Positions 17,899-26,619 of a stretch of DNA of 64,000 bases are shown here, in pieces. Below the pieces are notes generated by a model. The model worked only from the letters and a program-made list of their open reading frames with translations, searched no databases and was not told where the DNA came from. The stretch lies in contig NZ_CP067977.1 of the NCBI RefSeq assembly GCF_016656965.1, positions 558,001 through 622,000 of the forward strand, written 5' to 3'. Numbering within the stretch: position 1 is the first letter of the stretch; every line of letters begins with the position of its first letter. The stretch is from Brevundimonas vitisensis. GTDB lineage: Bacteria > Pseudomonadota > Alphaproteobacteria > Caulobacterales > Caulobacteraceae. A program made the position numbers and the translations under genes.

Positions 17899-20190
17899 CT
17901 ACTCTGCCGCCGGGACCGTCCGCGCCCGCGCATCCGATGCGCTGACGCCGGCGGTGCCGACCCGTTTCAGGGGGAAGATCAGGCACACGCGTGCGCCCTT
18001 TAGATGTTCGGCGTCGGCCAGCTTCAGCTCGCCGCCGTGGTCCTCGCAGATGCGCTTGACGATCGCCAGCCCCAGGCCGGTCCCCTTCTCGCGCGTCGTG
18101 ACATAGGGTTCTGTCAGCCGGTCTCTGTCCTTTGCCGGCAGGCCGATGCCGTCGTCCTCGATGACGAAGGTGGCCCATTTCTGATGGTCGGCGCCCTCCT
18201 CGACGGTCAGCCGCGCGATCACGCCCGGGCCAGTGGTGTCACCCGTCATCGCACGGCGCGCCACGACGGCCTCGCCCGCATTCTTGAGGATGTTGGTCAG
18301 AGCCTGACCGACCATTCGGCCATCGGCCTGCAACGCCGCATTGGGCAGCGGCTCTTCCAGCTCCACGATCACGTCGGGCGAGGCCACGCGTTGGGCAAAC
18401 ACGGCCTGGCGCAGCAGCTCTGCCGGGTTCTCGGCGGTGAAACGCGGTGTCGGCATACGCGCAAAGGAAGAGAACTCGTCCACCATCCGGCCGATGTCTC
18501 CGACCTGGCGGATGATGGTCTCGGTGCAGCGGTCGAACACCTCGACGTCATCGGTGATGCGTGAACGATATTTGCGCCGCAGTCGCTCGGCCGACAGCTG
18601 GATCGGCGTCAGCGGATTTTTGATCTCATGGGCGATGCGCCGCGCCACGTCCCGCCAGGCGGCATTGCGCTGGGCCGTGACCAGTCGGGTGATGTCATCA
18701 AAGGTCAGGACCATCTCGCCGCCGACGCCGCCCTCGATCCGCACGCGAAGGCGCCGCGTCTCGCCGTCGCGGGTCACGTCGATGTCCTCCTCGACGTGGG
18801 CTTCGGCTCTTTGCAGCAGCACGCTCAGCTCAGGAGAGAGCGTGGCCAGTTCGACGCCGGTCAGATCGTCAGCAGGCAGGCCCAGCAACTGAACCGCGCT
18901 GTCGTTGATGGCCGAGACCCGGCCGCGACGATCCAGGCCGATTACCCCGGCGCTGACGCCCGACAGGACGGTCTCGATGAACCGGCTGCGGCCCTGGGCC
19001 TCGTCGCTGGCGGCTTTCAGCGCGGCCTGCTGAGTCTGCAGGTCGCCGGTCATCCGGTTGAAGGCCTGGAACAGCACCGAAATCTCGTCTGCATCGTCGC
19101 GGGCATCGACCCGCGCCGACAAATCCCCGCCTGCGACCTGATCGGCGGCCCGCACCAGACGAGCGATAGGGGCAGAGATGGCACTGGCCGCCGACATACC
19201 CAGCCACACCGCGCCGACCAGCACCAGAAGCGCCGTCTCCAGATAGCTGAGGGCAAAGGCCACCTGAATACGGGCGCGGCTCTCTTCGGCCTCGCGGTAG
19301 GCTTCGATCGCTTCGATACTGGTCTGAAGATTACCGATCAGCCCAGGTGCCAGGGGCCTAACCAGATAGAGATAGGCGTTGCCATAGGCCGGAAGGGCAA
19401 CCAGGGACCGAACGGCATCGGGATTCTGCGTCTCCTGTTGCGGCGGCGATCCGCCCTCGGCCGCCGCCTCAAGAACTTCGATGGGCGGAGCGACATAGGG
19501 GGGCGCTTCGGCCGTCTCGGCCCGGGCCAGGACCGCCCCCTCGGCATCGAGGACATAGACCGCCGGGTAGCCAAAGATTGCCCCCAGATCAGCCAGCGCC
19601 TCTGTAAACTGGATGCGCGACCCGAACAGTGCCCGAGCCCCCGTCAACTGGTCGGCGATGGTCACCAGATCAGCATCCATCGTGTCGGAGACATCTCGGA
19701 TATAGGCGCGGCCGATATTGGCCCCGTTCTCGACCGATGCCTGCACATTGTCGCTGAACCACTGGTCCACGCCCCGGTTGACCAGCACACCGAACACCAG
19801 GGCAATCAGGATGGCCGGGACCACCGCCACCAGCGAGAACAGGGCCACAAACCGAAGATGCAGGCGCGAACCGGCATCCTTGCCTCGCCTGACCAGAGCC
19901 AGAACCTGCCGCCCGACCACGGCGGCCAGAGCACCGATCAGCACCAGATTGGCCAAGAGAACGCCCAGCACGGCCTGGCTGGCCGCAGCCTGCGCACCCT
20001 GCGCACCGGCGGCCCCTGGGGCTATGGCAACCAGCCAGATCGCCGCCGCCGTGATCAGGAAAGCCAGGCCGTAAGCCACGCCAAACAGGCTGCGTGCGCG
20101 ATCGCCGGAAAACAGACCCCACCGCGACGCGTCGATGTCAGCGGACGTCCGTGTCGCCTCATCGCTCATCGCTGACGGTGTGTCGTTCAT
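17899..20190 (-). CDS. ntrY: Sensor histidine kinase NtrY
   Basis: A 763-residue inner-membrane histidine kinase that phosphorylates NtrX. Hydrophobic segments lie near 33-57, 73-100 and 112-137, a large periplasmic sensor loop spans about 140-310, and another membrane helix lies at 312-335. Then come a HAMP domain (SAPIARLVRAADQVAGGDLS), a PAS domain (from about 405), the H-box IAHEIKNPLTPI with His521, and an ATPase domain (GIGLPAKD, GTGLGLAIV). The 4-base overlap with dusB and 9-base gap to ntrX mark a tight operon. In related genomes ntrB and ntrC often lie between dusB and ntrY; here they do not. Confidence 0.96.
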   Translation of the reverse strand: MNDTPSAMSDEATRTSADIDASRWGLFSGDRARSLFGVAYGLAFLITAAAIWLVAIAPGAAGAQGAQAAASQAVLGVLLANLVLIGALAAVVGRQVLALVRRGKDAGSRLHLRFVALFSLVAVVPAILIALVFGVLVNRGVDQWFSDNVQASVENGANIGRAYIRDVSDTMDADLVTIADQLTGARALFGSRIQFTEALADLGAIFGYPAVYVLDAEGAVLARAETAEAPPYVAPPIEVLEAAAEGGSPPQQETQNPDAVRSLVALPAYGNAYLYLVRPLAPGLIGNLQTSIEAIEAYREAEESRARIQVAFALSYLETALLVLVGAVWLGMSAASAISAPIARLVRAADQVAGGDLSARVDARDDADEISVLFQAFNRMTGDLQTQQAALKAASDEAQGRSRFIETVLSGVSAGVIGLDRRGRVSAINDSAVQLLGLPADDLTGVELATLSPELSVLLQRAEAHVEEDIDVTRDGETRRLRVRIEGGVGGEMVLTFDDITRLVTAQRNAAWRDVARRIAHEIKNPLTPIQLSAERLRRKYRSRITDDVEVFDRCTETIIRQVGDIGRMVDEFSSFARMPTPRFTAENPAELLRQAVFAQRVASPDVIVELEEPLPNAALQADGRMVGQALTNILKNAGEAVVARRAMTGDTTGPGVIARLTVEEGADHQKWATFVIEDDGIGLPAKDRDRLTEPYVTTREKGTGLGLAIVKRICEDHGGELKLADAEHLKGARVCLIFPLKRVGTAGVSASDARARTVPAAE

Positions 20191-21242
20191 GCCGCGACAG
20201 CATCTCCTACCTGTGGCCGGGTTTCAACAGGTGAGTGACTGGAATACCCCAGCTCCTCTGACCACAGATGCGTGATCGCCTCCTCGACCGCGTGGGGGGT
20301 TTCAAGCCGACACAGCCGCGCCTTAGCCGCCCGTCGCTCCACCGGGTCTGCGGGCCAAGGGGCCTGTTCGACATACCAGCCCAGATGTTTGCGGAACATC
20401 TTCAGCCCCAGAGGCAGGCCATAAAAGGCGACCGAGGCCCGCAGATGCTCAATGACGATGGCCGTCCTCGCCTCTGGACCCGGCTCCTCCAGGGTGGTGC
20501 CGTCCGCCAAAGCGCGCTCCATGTGCGCCGCCAGCCAGGGCCGGCCATAGATGCCGCGCCCCAGCATGACTGCATCGGCCCCCGATTGCCTTATGGCCTC
20601 GCGCGCGTCGTCAGCAGTCAGAATGTCGCCATTGACCACGACGGGGATCGAGACCGCCGCCTTGACCTCGCCCACGGCAAGCCAGTCGGCGCGGCCGGTA
20701 TAGAACTGCTGGCGCGTTCGGCCATGCACCGTCACGGCCCGGACACCGATATCCTGGGCCCGACGCGCCAGGGCGGCAGCGTTCCGGTTCGCGTCGTCCC
20801 AGCCCAGCCGCATCTTGACCGTTACCGGGCGCGAGGTCGCCGCCACCGCGGCCTCCATCAGACGGCAGGCCAGTTCGGGATCGCGCATCAGAGCCGACCC
20901 ACAGGCCGAGCCTGTGACTTCCTTGGCCGGACAGCCGAAATTCAGGTCGACGATGTCAGCACCCGCTGCCTCAGCCATGGCGGCCCCCTTGGCCATGGCC
21001 TCCGGGTCACTGCCCACCAGCTGGATCACCGTCAGGGGCAGTCCCTCACCCACCGCCGCGCGCCGCACCACGTCGGGCCGCCCTCGCGCCAGTTCTGCCG
21101 AGGCCACCATCTCGGTCGCCACATAGGCGGCCCCCAGACGCGCAGCGAGACGACGAAACGGCAGGTCGGTGATCCCGGTCATGGGCGCGGTCAGCACCCG
21201 GCCAGGTACGGTCACGTCGCCGATCTGTAGGCTTGCGGTCAT
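20187..21242 (-). CDS. dusB: tRNA-dihydrouridine synthase DusB (NifR3)
   Basis: A 351-residue FMN enzyme that reduces uridine to dihydrouridine in tRNA D-loops. Signatures: LTAPMTGITDLPFRRLA at the N-terminus, VDLNFGCPAKEVTGSACGSAL around the conserved cysteine, and TVHGRTRQQFYTGRADW in the FMN-binding half. I chose the ATG at 21242, preceded by AGGA. This is the nifR3 gene at the head of the ntr operon of alphaproteobacteria. Its last codons overlap the ntrY start by 4 bases. Confidence 0.97.
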   Translation of the reverse strand: MTASLQIGDVTVPGRVLTAPMTGITDLPFRRLAARLGAAYVATEMVASAELARGRPDVVRRAAVGEGLPLTVIQLVGSDPEAMAKGAAMAEAAGADIVDLNFGCPAKEVTGSACGSALMRDPELACRLMEAAVAATSRPVTVKMRLGWDDANRNAAALARRAQDIGVRAVTVHGRTRQQFYTGRADWLAVGEVKAAVSIPVVVNGDILTADDAREAIRQSGADAVMLGRGIYGRPWLAAHMERALADGTTLEEPGPEARTAIVIEHLRASVAFYGLPLGLKMFRKHLGWYVEQAPWPADPVERRAAKARLCRLETPHAVEEAITHLWSEELGYSSHSPVETRPQVGDAVAA

Positions 21243-21321
21243 CGGTTCCTGATAGGGGTTTTGCCCGTCGTGGTCCACGCAAGGCCTCGTCATCGGCCCC
21301 GACGATGCCTAAAAGCGCCCC

Positions 21322-22458
21322 ATGAATTTCGTCGCCGTCATCGTCGCCGCAGGGTCCGGCACCCGCGCGGGTGGATCAAAGCAATGGCGCCTTCTGGGCG
21401 GGCGCCCGGTCGTTCGCTGGTCGGTTCAGACCATGCTGGAGGCCGGGGCGTCACAGGTTGTGGTCGTCGTTCCCCCCGACCAGGACGACATGGCCCGCAC
21501 AGCTCTTTCGGGCCTGAGCGGCTGGCAGGCTGTAGCCGGGGGCGCTGACCGTGCGGCCTCGGTCCAGGCTGGTCTTTCTGCGCTGTCGGCGCCGGGCGAT
21601 ACACCCGTTCTGGTTCATGATGCGGCCCGGCCCCTGCTGACGCCCACCCATGTTCACGCCCTGCTGGCTGCGCTCGATCAGGATGGCGCCATCCTGGCCC
21701 TGCCCGTTGCCGACACCCTGAAGCGCAGCGAAGGCGACACCATTGCGGCCAACGTTGATCGTGCCGATCTGTGGCGCGCCCAAACGCCTCAGGCGTTTGG
21801 GCTTGATCGCCTGCGGGCCGCATACGCCGCCTGGGCCGGACCCGACCTGCCGACGGACGAGGCAGAGGTGATCCGCCGCCACGGGGGCCATGTTCGGCTG
21901 GTGCCCGGCGATCCCCGCTTGATGAAGCTGACCTATCCGGAGGATTTTGCCATGGCCGAGGCCTTGATCGCCCGTCAGGTCCGGGTGGGCCAGGGGTTCG
22001 ACGCCCATCGCTGGGGCCCCGGCCAGTCTGTCTGGCTGTGCGGAGTCGAGATCCCGCACGACCAGACCCTGATCGGCCACTCCGACGCCGATGCGGGCCT
22101 TCACGCCCTGACGGACGCCATCCTGGGCGCCATGGGCGACGGCGATATCGGCGACCATTTCCCGCCCACCGATCCGAAATGGAAAGGGGCGGCATCGGAC
22201 CTGTTCCTGATCCATGCCGCCGAGCGTGTGGCCGCGCGCGGGGGTCGGATCGTCAACGTCGATGTCACCCTGATCTGCGAGCGGCCCAAGGTGAAGCCGC
22301 ACCGCCAGGCCATGCGCGAACGGCTGGCCGAAATCCTGAAACTGCCGCTGGATGCCGTCAGCGTGAAGGCCACCACCACCGAAGCCATGGGCTTTACGGG
22401 CCGTGGCGAAGGCCTGGCCGCCCAGGCGCTGGCCACCATCGAACTGCCGATCTGCTGA
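21322..22458 (+). CDS. ispDF: Bifunctional IspD/IspF isoprenoid enzyme
   Basis: A 378-residue fusion of two MEP-pathway enzymes. Residues ~1-215 are 2-C-methyl-D-erythritol 4-phosphate cytidylyltransferase (VIVAAGSGTRAGG nucleotide loop; VHDAARPLLTP). Residues ~222-378 are 2-C-methyl-D-erythritol 2,4-cyclodiphosphate synthase (GQGFDAHRW, HSDADAGLHALTDAILGA, KATTTEAMGFTGRGEG). The fusion is common in alphaproteobacteria and places steps 3 and 5 of the pathway on one chain. It diverges from dusB across a 79-base gap. Confidence 0.98.
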   Translation: MNFVAVIVAAGSGTRAGGSKQWRLLGGRPVVRWSVQTMLEAGASQVVVVVPPDQDDMARTALSGLSGWQAVAGGADRAASVQAGLSALSAPGDTPVLVHDAARPLLTPTHVHALLAALDQDGAILALPVADTLKRSEGDTIAANVDRADLWRAQTPQAFGLDRLRAAYAAWAGPDLPTDEAEVIRRHGGHVRLVPGDPRLMKLTYPEDFAMAEALIARQVRVGQGFDAHRWGPGQSVWLCGVEIPHDQTLIGHSDADAGLHALTDAILGAMGDGDIGDHFPPTDPKWKGAASDLFLIHAAERVAARGGRIVNVDVTLICERPKVKPHRQAMRERLAEILKLPLDAVSVKATTTEAMGFTGRGEGLAAQALATIELPIC

Positions 22459-22467
22459 ACGGCCCGC

Positions 22468-24750
22468 CTAGCCTCGCCCGGCGATGTTCCGCCACAGGGA
22501 CCCGAACAGATTGACGTAGTCGTCGGTCCAGGGCCGGACGTCCGTTTCCTTCAGCTGTCGCCAACGGCGATCCGCGCGGAACTCGGCCATGCCTGCCTCG
22601 CTGTTGGCGATGATCAGGGCTTCGGTCGAGGCCTCGGCCATGTCGGGCAGGGTGTCGTCCTCGAAATAGATCTGATGCAGGTGGGGCTTGCCCAGGGCCT
22701 GAGCCGCCGCAGCCGCAGGCAGGGTAATGTCCAGGTTCCGGTTGGAGAGGTGCAGCACGACGACACCATCGGGTTTCAGCAGCTTCAGATAGCCTTCGAT
22801 GGCCTCGATGGTCAGCAGATGGGTCGGCACCGCGTCCGATGAGAATGCGTCGATCACCAGCAGGTCGTAGGATCCGGGGGCCTCGCGCGCCAAGGTCAAC
22901 CGGGCATCGCCCAGCACCGTCCGCACCGGACCATCGGCGCAGCCGCTGATATAGGTAAACCAGGCCGGATCACGCGACAGCCGGTCGACCATCGGGTCGA
23001 TCTCGAAGAAGGTCAGCTGGTCGTCAAAACGCTTATAGGCGGCCATGGCCCCCGATCCCTGGCCGACGACCCCGACGACCGATCCGCCGTCGCGCAGGTT
23101 GATCCTTTGCGCCGCCTGACCGATCGGCGTGGCGGGCGCGTAATAGAGCGTCGGCAGGCAGGCGAACGCATCGTCGCGCGCCTGCGCCCCATGCAGCGTG
23201 GTGCCGTGCATCAGAATATTGACCTGGCCCCCCAGGCGCGGATCGTCGGCACCGGCGACGCGCATCACGCCGAAGAAGCTGCGCTCCGACAGGTCCCAAT
23301 CATAGCCGCGCGCAACATGGTGGGCTGACAGGGCGATCATGGCGAGGATGGCCGTGAACAACAGAGCCCGGTCGCGCACCAGGAAGGCACAGATGACGCC
23401 CGGCAGAAGGATGAGGGTCGTGATGGTCGACGCCTCGGCCGTGCCGATCGCTGCCCGCAGGCCCTCGTTGGCGCGCAGCACCTCGAAGAACACCGGCGGC
23501 GCAAGGCAGATAAACACCGCCCCCAGCACGAGCAGAGCGTCGCGCAACTCGATCCGCCGCGTGTTCCATGGCCGCGCCAGACCCACCAGGATCAGCACCA
23601 GCGGATATTCCCACACCATGTTGAACAGCACGGGCGCGATCAGGGCGTTGAAGGCCCCGCCTACGACACCGCCCAATGACATCAGCAGATAGAATTCGGT
23701 CAGCCGGTCGGGGGCCGGCCGTCGCTCGGCCAGCCGCTGATGACACATCAAGGCCGTAAAGAAGAACGCCACCAGATGCAGCGCGAAAATGGTCGCCCAC
23801 TCTCCTGTTCGGAAGGCCGTCAGGCTCACGGTGACCGCCCCCACTGCCCCCTGAATGATCAGGGTCAGCCAGAGCGGGATCCAGGGCCTGGTCTGGAAGG
23901 CGATGACAAAGGTCAAAAGGTACAGCGCCAACGGCAGCACCCAGAGGAAAGGCGCCGAGGCCACATCCGTCGAAAGGTGGGCTGTCACCCCCAGCATCAG
24001 ACTGGACGGCGCAGCGGCCAGCAGAACCAGGATCCCCTTCTCGCGCCAGGCGATGGGTGGGCTGACCACCAGGGCCGCCGGTTCGCTGGAGGTATCGGTG
24101 CGCCGACGCCAGACGACGAGGGCCAGCACCGCGATCATCATCATGAAGAGGGCATAGCCTCCACTCCATCCCATCCGCTGCTCGCCGAGGGAGGTCAGGG
24201 GCTCGATCAGCACCGGATAGGCCAGCAGAGCCAGGAAGCTGCCCAGATTGGAGGCCGCATAGAGGACATAGGGGTTCTTTCCATCCGCCTCATTGGCCCG
24301 CACACGCGCGAACCAGGCCTGCAACAGGGGCGCTGTGGCCGACAGTACGGCAAAGGGCGCACCGACCGACAGGGCCAAGGTCGCCAGCAGCCATGCGATA
24401 GGGGCCGAAGGGTCCGGATCGCCCAGAAGCCCGCTGATCTTCAGCGGGAGGAACAAGGCCGCCAGCAGCAGCAGCCCCAGATGCACCATCACCTGGGTCC
24501 TGATCGAGCCAATGCGCTGGAGCAGATGCGCATAGGCATAGCCGCCCAGAAGGGCCGCCTGGAAGAAAACCATGGCGGTGTTCCAGACCGACGGCGATCC
24601 GCCCAGCATGGGCAAGACCAGCTTGGTCACCATGGGCTGGACCACGAACACCAGCGCCGCCGAGGTGAAGATGGCCAGGGCAAACAGGAGCGGCGTCAGA
24701 CGGTCTCCGCTCCGGCCTGGCGAGGCGACATCGAGGGTGACTTCGGTCAT
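22468..24750 (-). CDS. Membrane protein with C-terminal spermidine-synthase-like domain
   Basis: A 760-residue protein. Residues ~15-490 contain many hydrophobic helices resembling an MFS-like or permease core (SAALVFVVQPMVTKLVLPML; YVLYAASNLGSFLALLAYP). Residues ~530-750 form a Rossmann methyltransferase-like domain with GVVGQGSGAMAAYK, FFEIDPMVDRL and YDLLVIDAFSSDAVPTHLLT, as in spermidine synthases. Genes of this type are often annotated as fused MFS/spermidine synthase. Whether it makes polyamines is unknown: the Asp-x-x-x-Asp-like SSDAVPTH loop differs from SpeE. No polyamine genes adjoin. Confidence 0.85.
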   Translation of the reverse strand: MTEVTLDVASPGRSGDRLTPLLFALAIFTSAALVFVVQPMVTKLVLPMLGGSPSVWNTAMVFFQAALLGGYAYAHLLQRIGSIRTQVMVHLGLLLLAALFLPLKISGLLGDPDPSAPIAWLLATLALSVGAPFAVLSATAPLLQAWFARVRANEADGKNPYVLYAASNLGSFLALLAYPVLIEPLTSLGEQRMGWSGGYALFMMMIAVLALVVWRRRTDTSSEPAALVVSPPIAWREKGILVLLAAAPSSLMLGVTAHLSTDVASAPFLWVLPLALYLLTFVIAFQTRPWIPLWLTLIIQGAVGAVTVSLTAFRTGEWATIFALHLVAFFFTALMCHQRLAERRPAPDRLTEFYLLMSLGGVVGGAFNALIAPVLFNMVWEYPLVLILVGLARPWNTRRIELRDALLVLGAVFICLAPPVFFEVLRANEGLRAAIGTAEASTITTLILLPGVICAFLVRDRALLFTAILAMIALSAHHVARGYDWDLSERSFFGVMRVAGADDPRLGGQVNILMHGTTLHGAQARDDAFACLPTLYYAPATPIGQAAQRINLRDGGSVVGVVGQGSGAMAAYKRFDDQLTFFEIDPMVDRLSRDPAWFTYISGCADGPVRTVLGDARLTLAREAPGSYDLLVIDAFSSDAVPTHLLTIEAIEGYLKLLKPDGVVVLHLSNRNLDITLPAAAAAQALGKPHLHQIYFEDDTLPDMAEASTEALIIANSEAGMAEFRADRRWRQLKETDVRPWTDDYVNLFGSLWRNIAGRG

Positions 24751-24835
24751 GGCACGGCGTCCGTAACGTGTTGCGGTCGACAGGCCCGCGCAGGAGGGTC
24801 AGGTTAGACCGACTCGCCATAACGGATAGCCTACG

Positions 24836-25330
24836 ATGTTCCCCGACGACATCCTCGACGCAGCCCGCGCCGTGATTGCGGCCGCCCAGGCGCGGGGTCT
24901 GACGATCGCTACGGCTGAAAGCTGCACAGGCGGTCTGGTGGCCGCCGCCCTGACCGCCGTGCGCGGCAGTTCGGCCGTGGTGGATCGCGGCTTCGTCACC
25001 TATTCCAACGCCGCCAAGGCCCAGGCTCTGGGCGTGGCTGAAGACATCATCAATCAGCATGGGGCGGTGTCGGAACCTGTCGCACGCGCCATGGCAGCGG
25101 GGGCTCAGCGCCACTCCGATGCACAGGTGACCGTGGCCATCACCGGCATCGCCGGCCCTGGCGGCGGCTCGGCGGAGAAGCCGGTGGGATTGGTCCATTT
25201 CGCCGCCAGCGGCCCGGCGGGTCAGGTCCACGAGATGAAACGCTTCGGCGATATCGGGCGCGACGCGATCCGGATCGAAAGCGTTCGCGTCGCCGTGTCC
25301 CTGTTGCAGGACCGCCTGGCAGATGCCTGA
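24836..25330 (+). CDS. pncC: Nicotinamide-nucleotide amidase (CinA C-terminal type)
   Basis: A 164-residue PncC/CinA-C domain protein that deamidates nicotinamide mononucleotide to nicotinate mononucleotide in pyridine nucleotide salvage. Signatures: TIATAESCTGGLVAAALTAV, FVTYSNAAKAQALGV, GAVSEPVARAMA and ITGIAGPGGGSAEKPVG. It lacks the N-terminal MoCF domain of full-length CinA, as is normal for stand-alone PncC. Its end overlaps the start of the next gene by 8 bases. Confidence 0.95.
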   Translation: MFPDDILDAARAVIAAAQARGLTIATAESCTGGLVAAALTAVRGSSAVVDRGFVTYSNAAKAQALGVAEDIINQHGAVSEPVARAMAAGAQRHSDAQVTVAITGIAGPGGGSAEKPVGLVHFAASGPAGQVHEMKRFGDIGRDAIRIESVRVAVSLLQDRLADA

Positions 25331-25571
25331 GGGGGAGCTGATCACTGTGGATGCGCGCGGGCACCGCTGCCCGGTCCCCAGCCTGCGGCTGGCACGGGCC
25401 ATGGACCAGGCTGCGCCCGGCAGCCGCCTTGTGCTGCTGGCGACCGATCCGATGGCCAGAATCGACGTGCCCTTCCTGATGGCCGAACGCGGCGGCAGGA
25501 TGATCTCGATCACCGAGGCCGAAGGCGTGTTGAGCCTTATGGTCGCGATGCCCGGCGAGACGACAGGCTGA
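25323..25571 (+). CDS. TusA-family sulfur carrier protein
   Basis: An 82-residue TusA-like protein with DARGHRCPVPSLRLARAM, the CPxP motif whose cysteine carries persulfide sulfur. The predicted two-layer alpha/beta fold ends LSLMVAM. Its exact pathway (tRNA thiolation, molybdenum cofactor or general sulfur relay) is not evident; no partner genes adjoin, although sseA occurs 15 kb away. It overlaps pncC by 8 bases at its start, and its 3' end overlaps the convergent yihY-like gene by 35 bases. Confidence 0.9.
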   Translation: MPEGELITVDARGHRCPVPSLRLARAMDQAAPGSRLVLLATDPMARIDVPFLMAERGGRMISITEAEGVLSLMVAMPGETTG

Positions 25572-26484
25572 CGACCTTTTCAACGGCGGTACCGTCCTGG
25601 CCATCGAGTATCGGTGCCCCGCGTGCCCGCGCGGCGATCTCCATCTCCGTCGCGAATGCCCCGCCGTAGAAGATGGCGTTCACGTTCCACGACAGCCAGA
25701 TCAGAAGCACGACCACCGCGCCGACCGAACCATAGGTCGCCCCCAGCGGCGCGATCTGCTCGACATAGATGGCGCACAGCCACGATGAGATCATCGACAG
25801 CAGCGTCGCCACCAGCCCGCCCGCGATGGCGGGGGCCCAGGCGACCCGCGTCCTGTGCGACATGGCATAGCGATAGAGCGCGGTCAGCCCCAGGGCCAGG
25901 CCCAGCGCCGGCAGCAGGCCGTCGAACGGCAGGCCGCCGCCCCCCTGCCCTGCCGTCTCGCCAGCATGATCCAGCAGCCGGGCCGTCACGACCGCGCCGG
26001 ACACGACGGTAAACAGGCCGAAGGCGAACAGGGCCACGAAAAAGGCCAGCAGATTGAACTTGAAGAAGCCGTGCGGCTCGGTCTCGTCGTGGATCAGGTT
26101 CAGCCCCGCCAGCAGGGCCTTGAACCCGCGATGGGCGGCATAGGCACCGACAACCAGCGCGAAGGCACTCTGGGCCGACACCGTTCGAGCCGAGGCATTC
26201 GCAAGGCGCTCGATCTCGGCCAGGAAGATGGCGCGTGCGGCATAGGGCATGACATCCGCCAGCGCAGCCGCCTGTTCGCTGACCTGGGTGATGGACAGCA
26301 CGGCCTTGTAGAAGCCGATCAAGATGGCGATTGCCGGAAACACGGCCAGCAGGGCGAAGAAGGACACCCCGCCCGTGTACAGCATGACGTCGCGACCCCA
26401 GCTGCGGGCAAAGGCCCGGCCGCTCAGCCGGACCCAATAGTTCAGACCCAGGCCTCCTGGGCTGCCCGTCGTCGCCTTGCTCAA
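25537..26484 (-). CDS. YihY/virulence factor BrkB family membrane protein
   Basis: A 315-residue inner-membrane protein with about six hydrophobic segments. The family pattern is clear: GGVSFFALLAVFPAIAILIG in the first helix, then SAFALVVGAYAAHRGFKALLAGLN, and GATYGSVGAVVVLLIWLSW near the C-terminus. The old annotation 'ribonuclease BN' for this family is wrong; function is unknown. The soluble tail (from about 285) overlaps the end of the tusA-like gene by 35 bases on the opposite strand. Confidence 0.92.
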   Translation of the reverse strand: MSKATTGSPGGLGLNYWVRLSGRAFARSWGRDVMLYTGGVSFFALLAVFPAIAILIGFYKAVLSITQVSEQAAALADVMPYAARAIFLAEIERLANASARTVSAQSAFALVVGAYAAHRGFKALLAGLNLIHDETEPHGFFKFNLLAFFVALFAFGLFTVVSGAVVTARLLDHAGETAGQGGGGLPFDGLLPALGLALGLTALYRYAMSHRTRVAWAPAIAGGLVATLLSMISSWLCAIYVEQIAPLGATYGSVGAVVVLLIWLSWNVNAIFYGGAFATEMEIAARARGAPILDGQDGTAVEKVVSLSSRRASRP

Positions 26485-26619
26485 ACGCCTAACCCCAGCA
26501 GTCGTCCTCAGCCGGGAACCTAGCGGATTCCGACGCAGACGGAAGATGCTTCACCTTTGCCATCGGAATTCGCCAGTTGGGACCGCTGCCGCCGTTGCTA
26601 GGGCGGGGTCTGGGTCGCT

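Noticed and set aside
26485..26619. Small gene between yihY and the PopA-like gene
   Set aside because: The open frames here extend from or overlap neighbours and have no ribosome binding site; I see nothing beyond a divergent promoter region.
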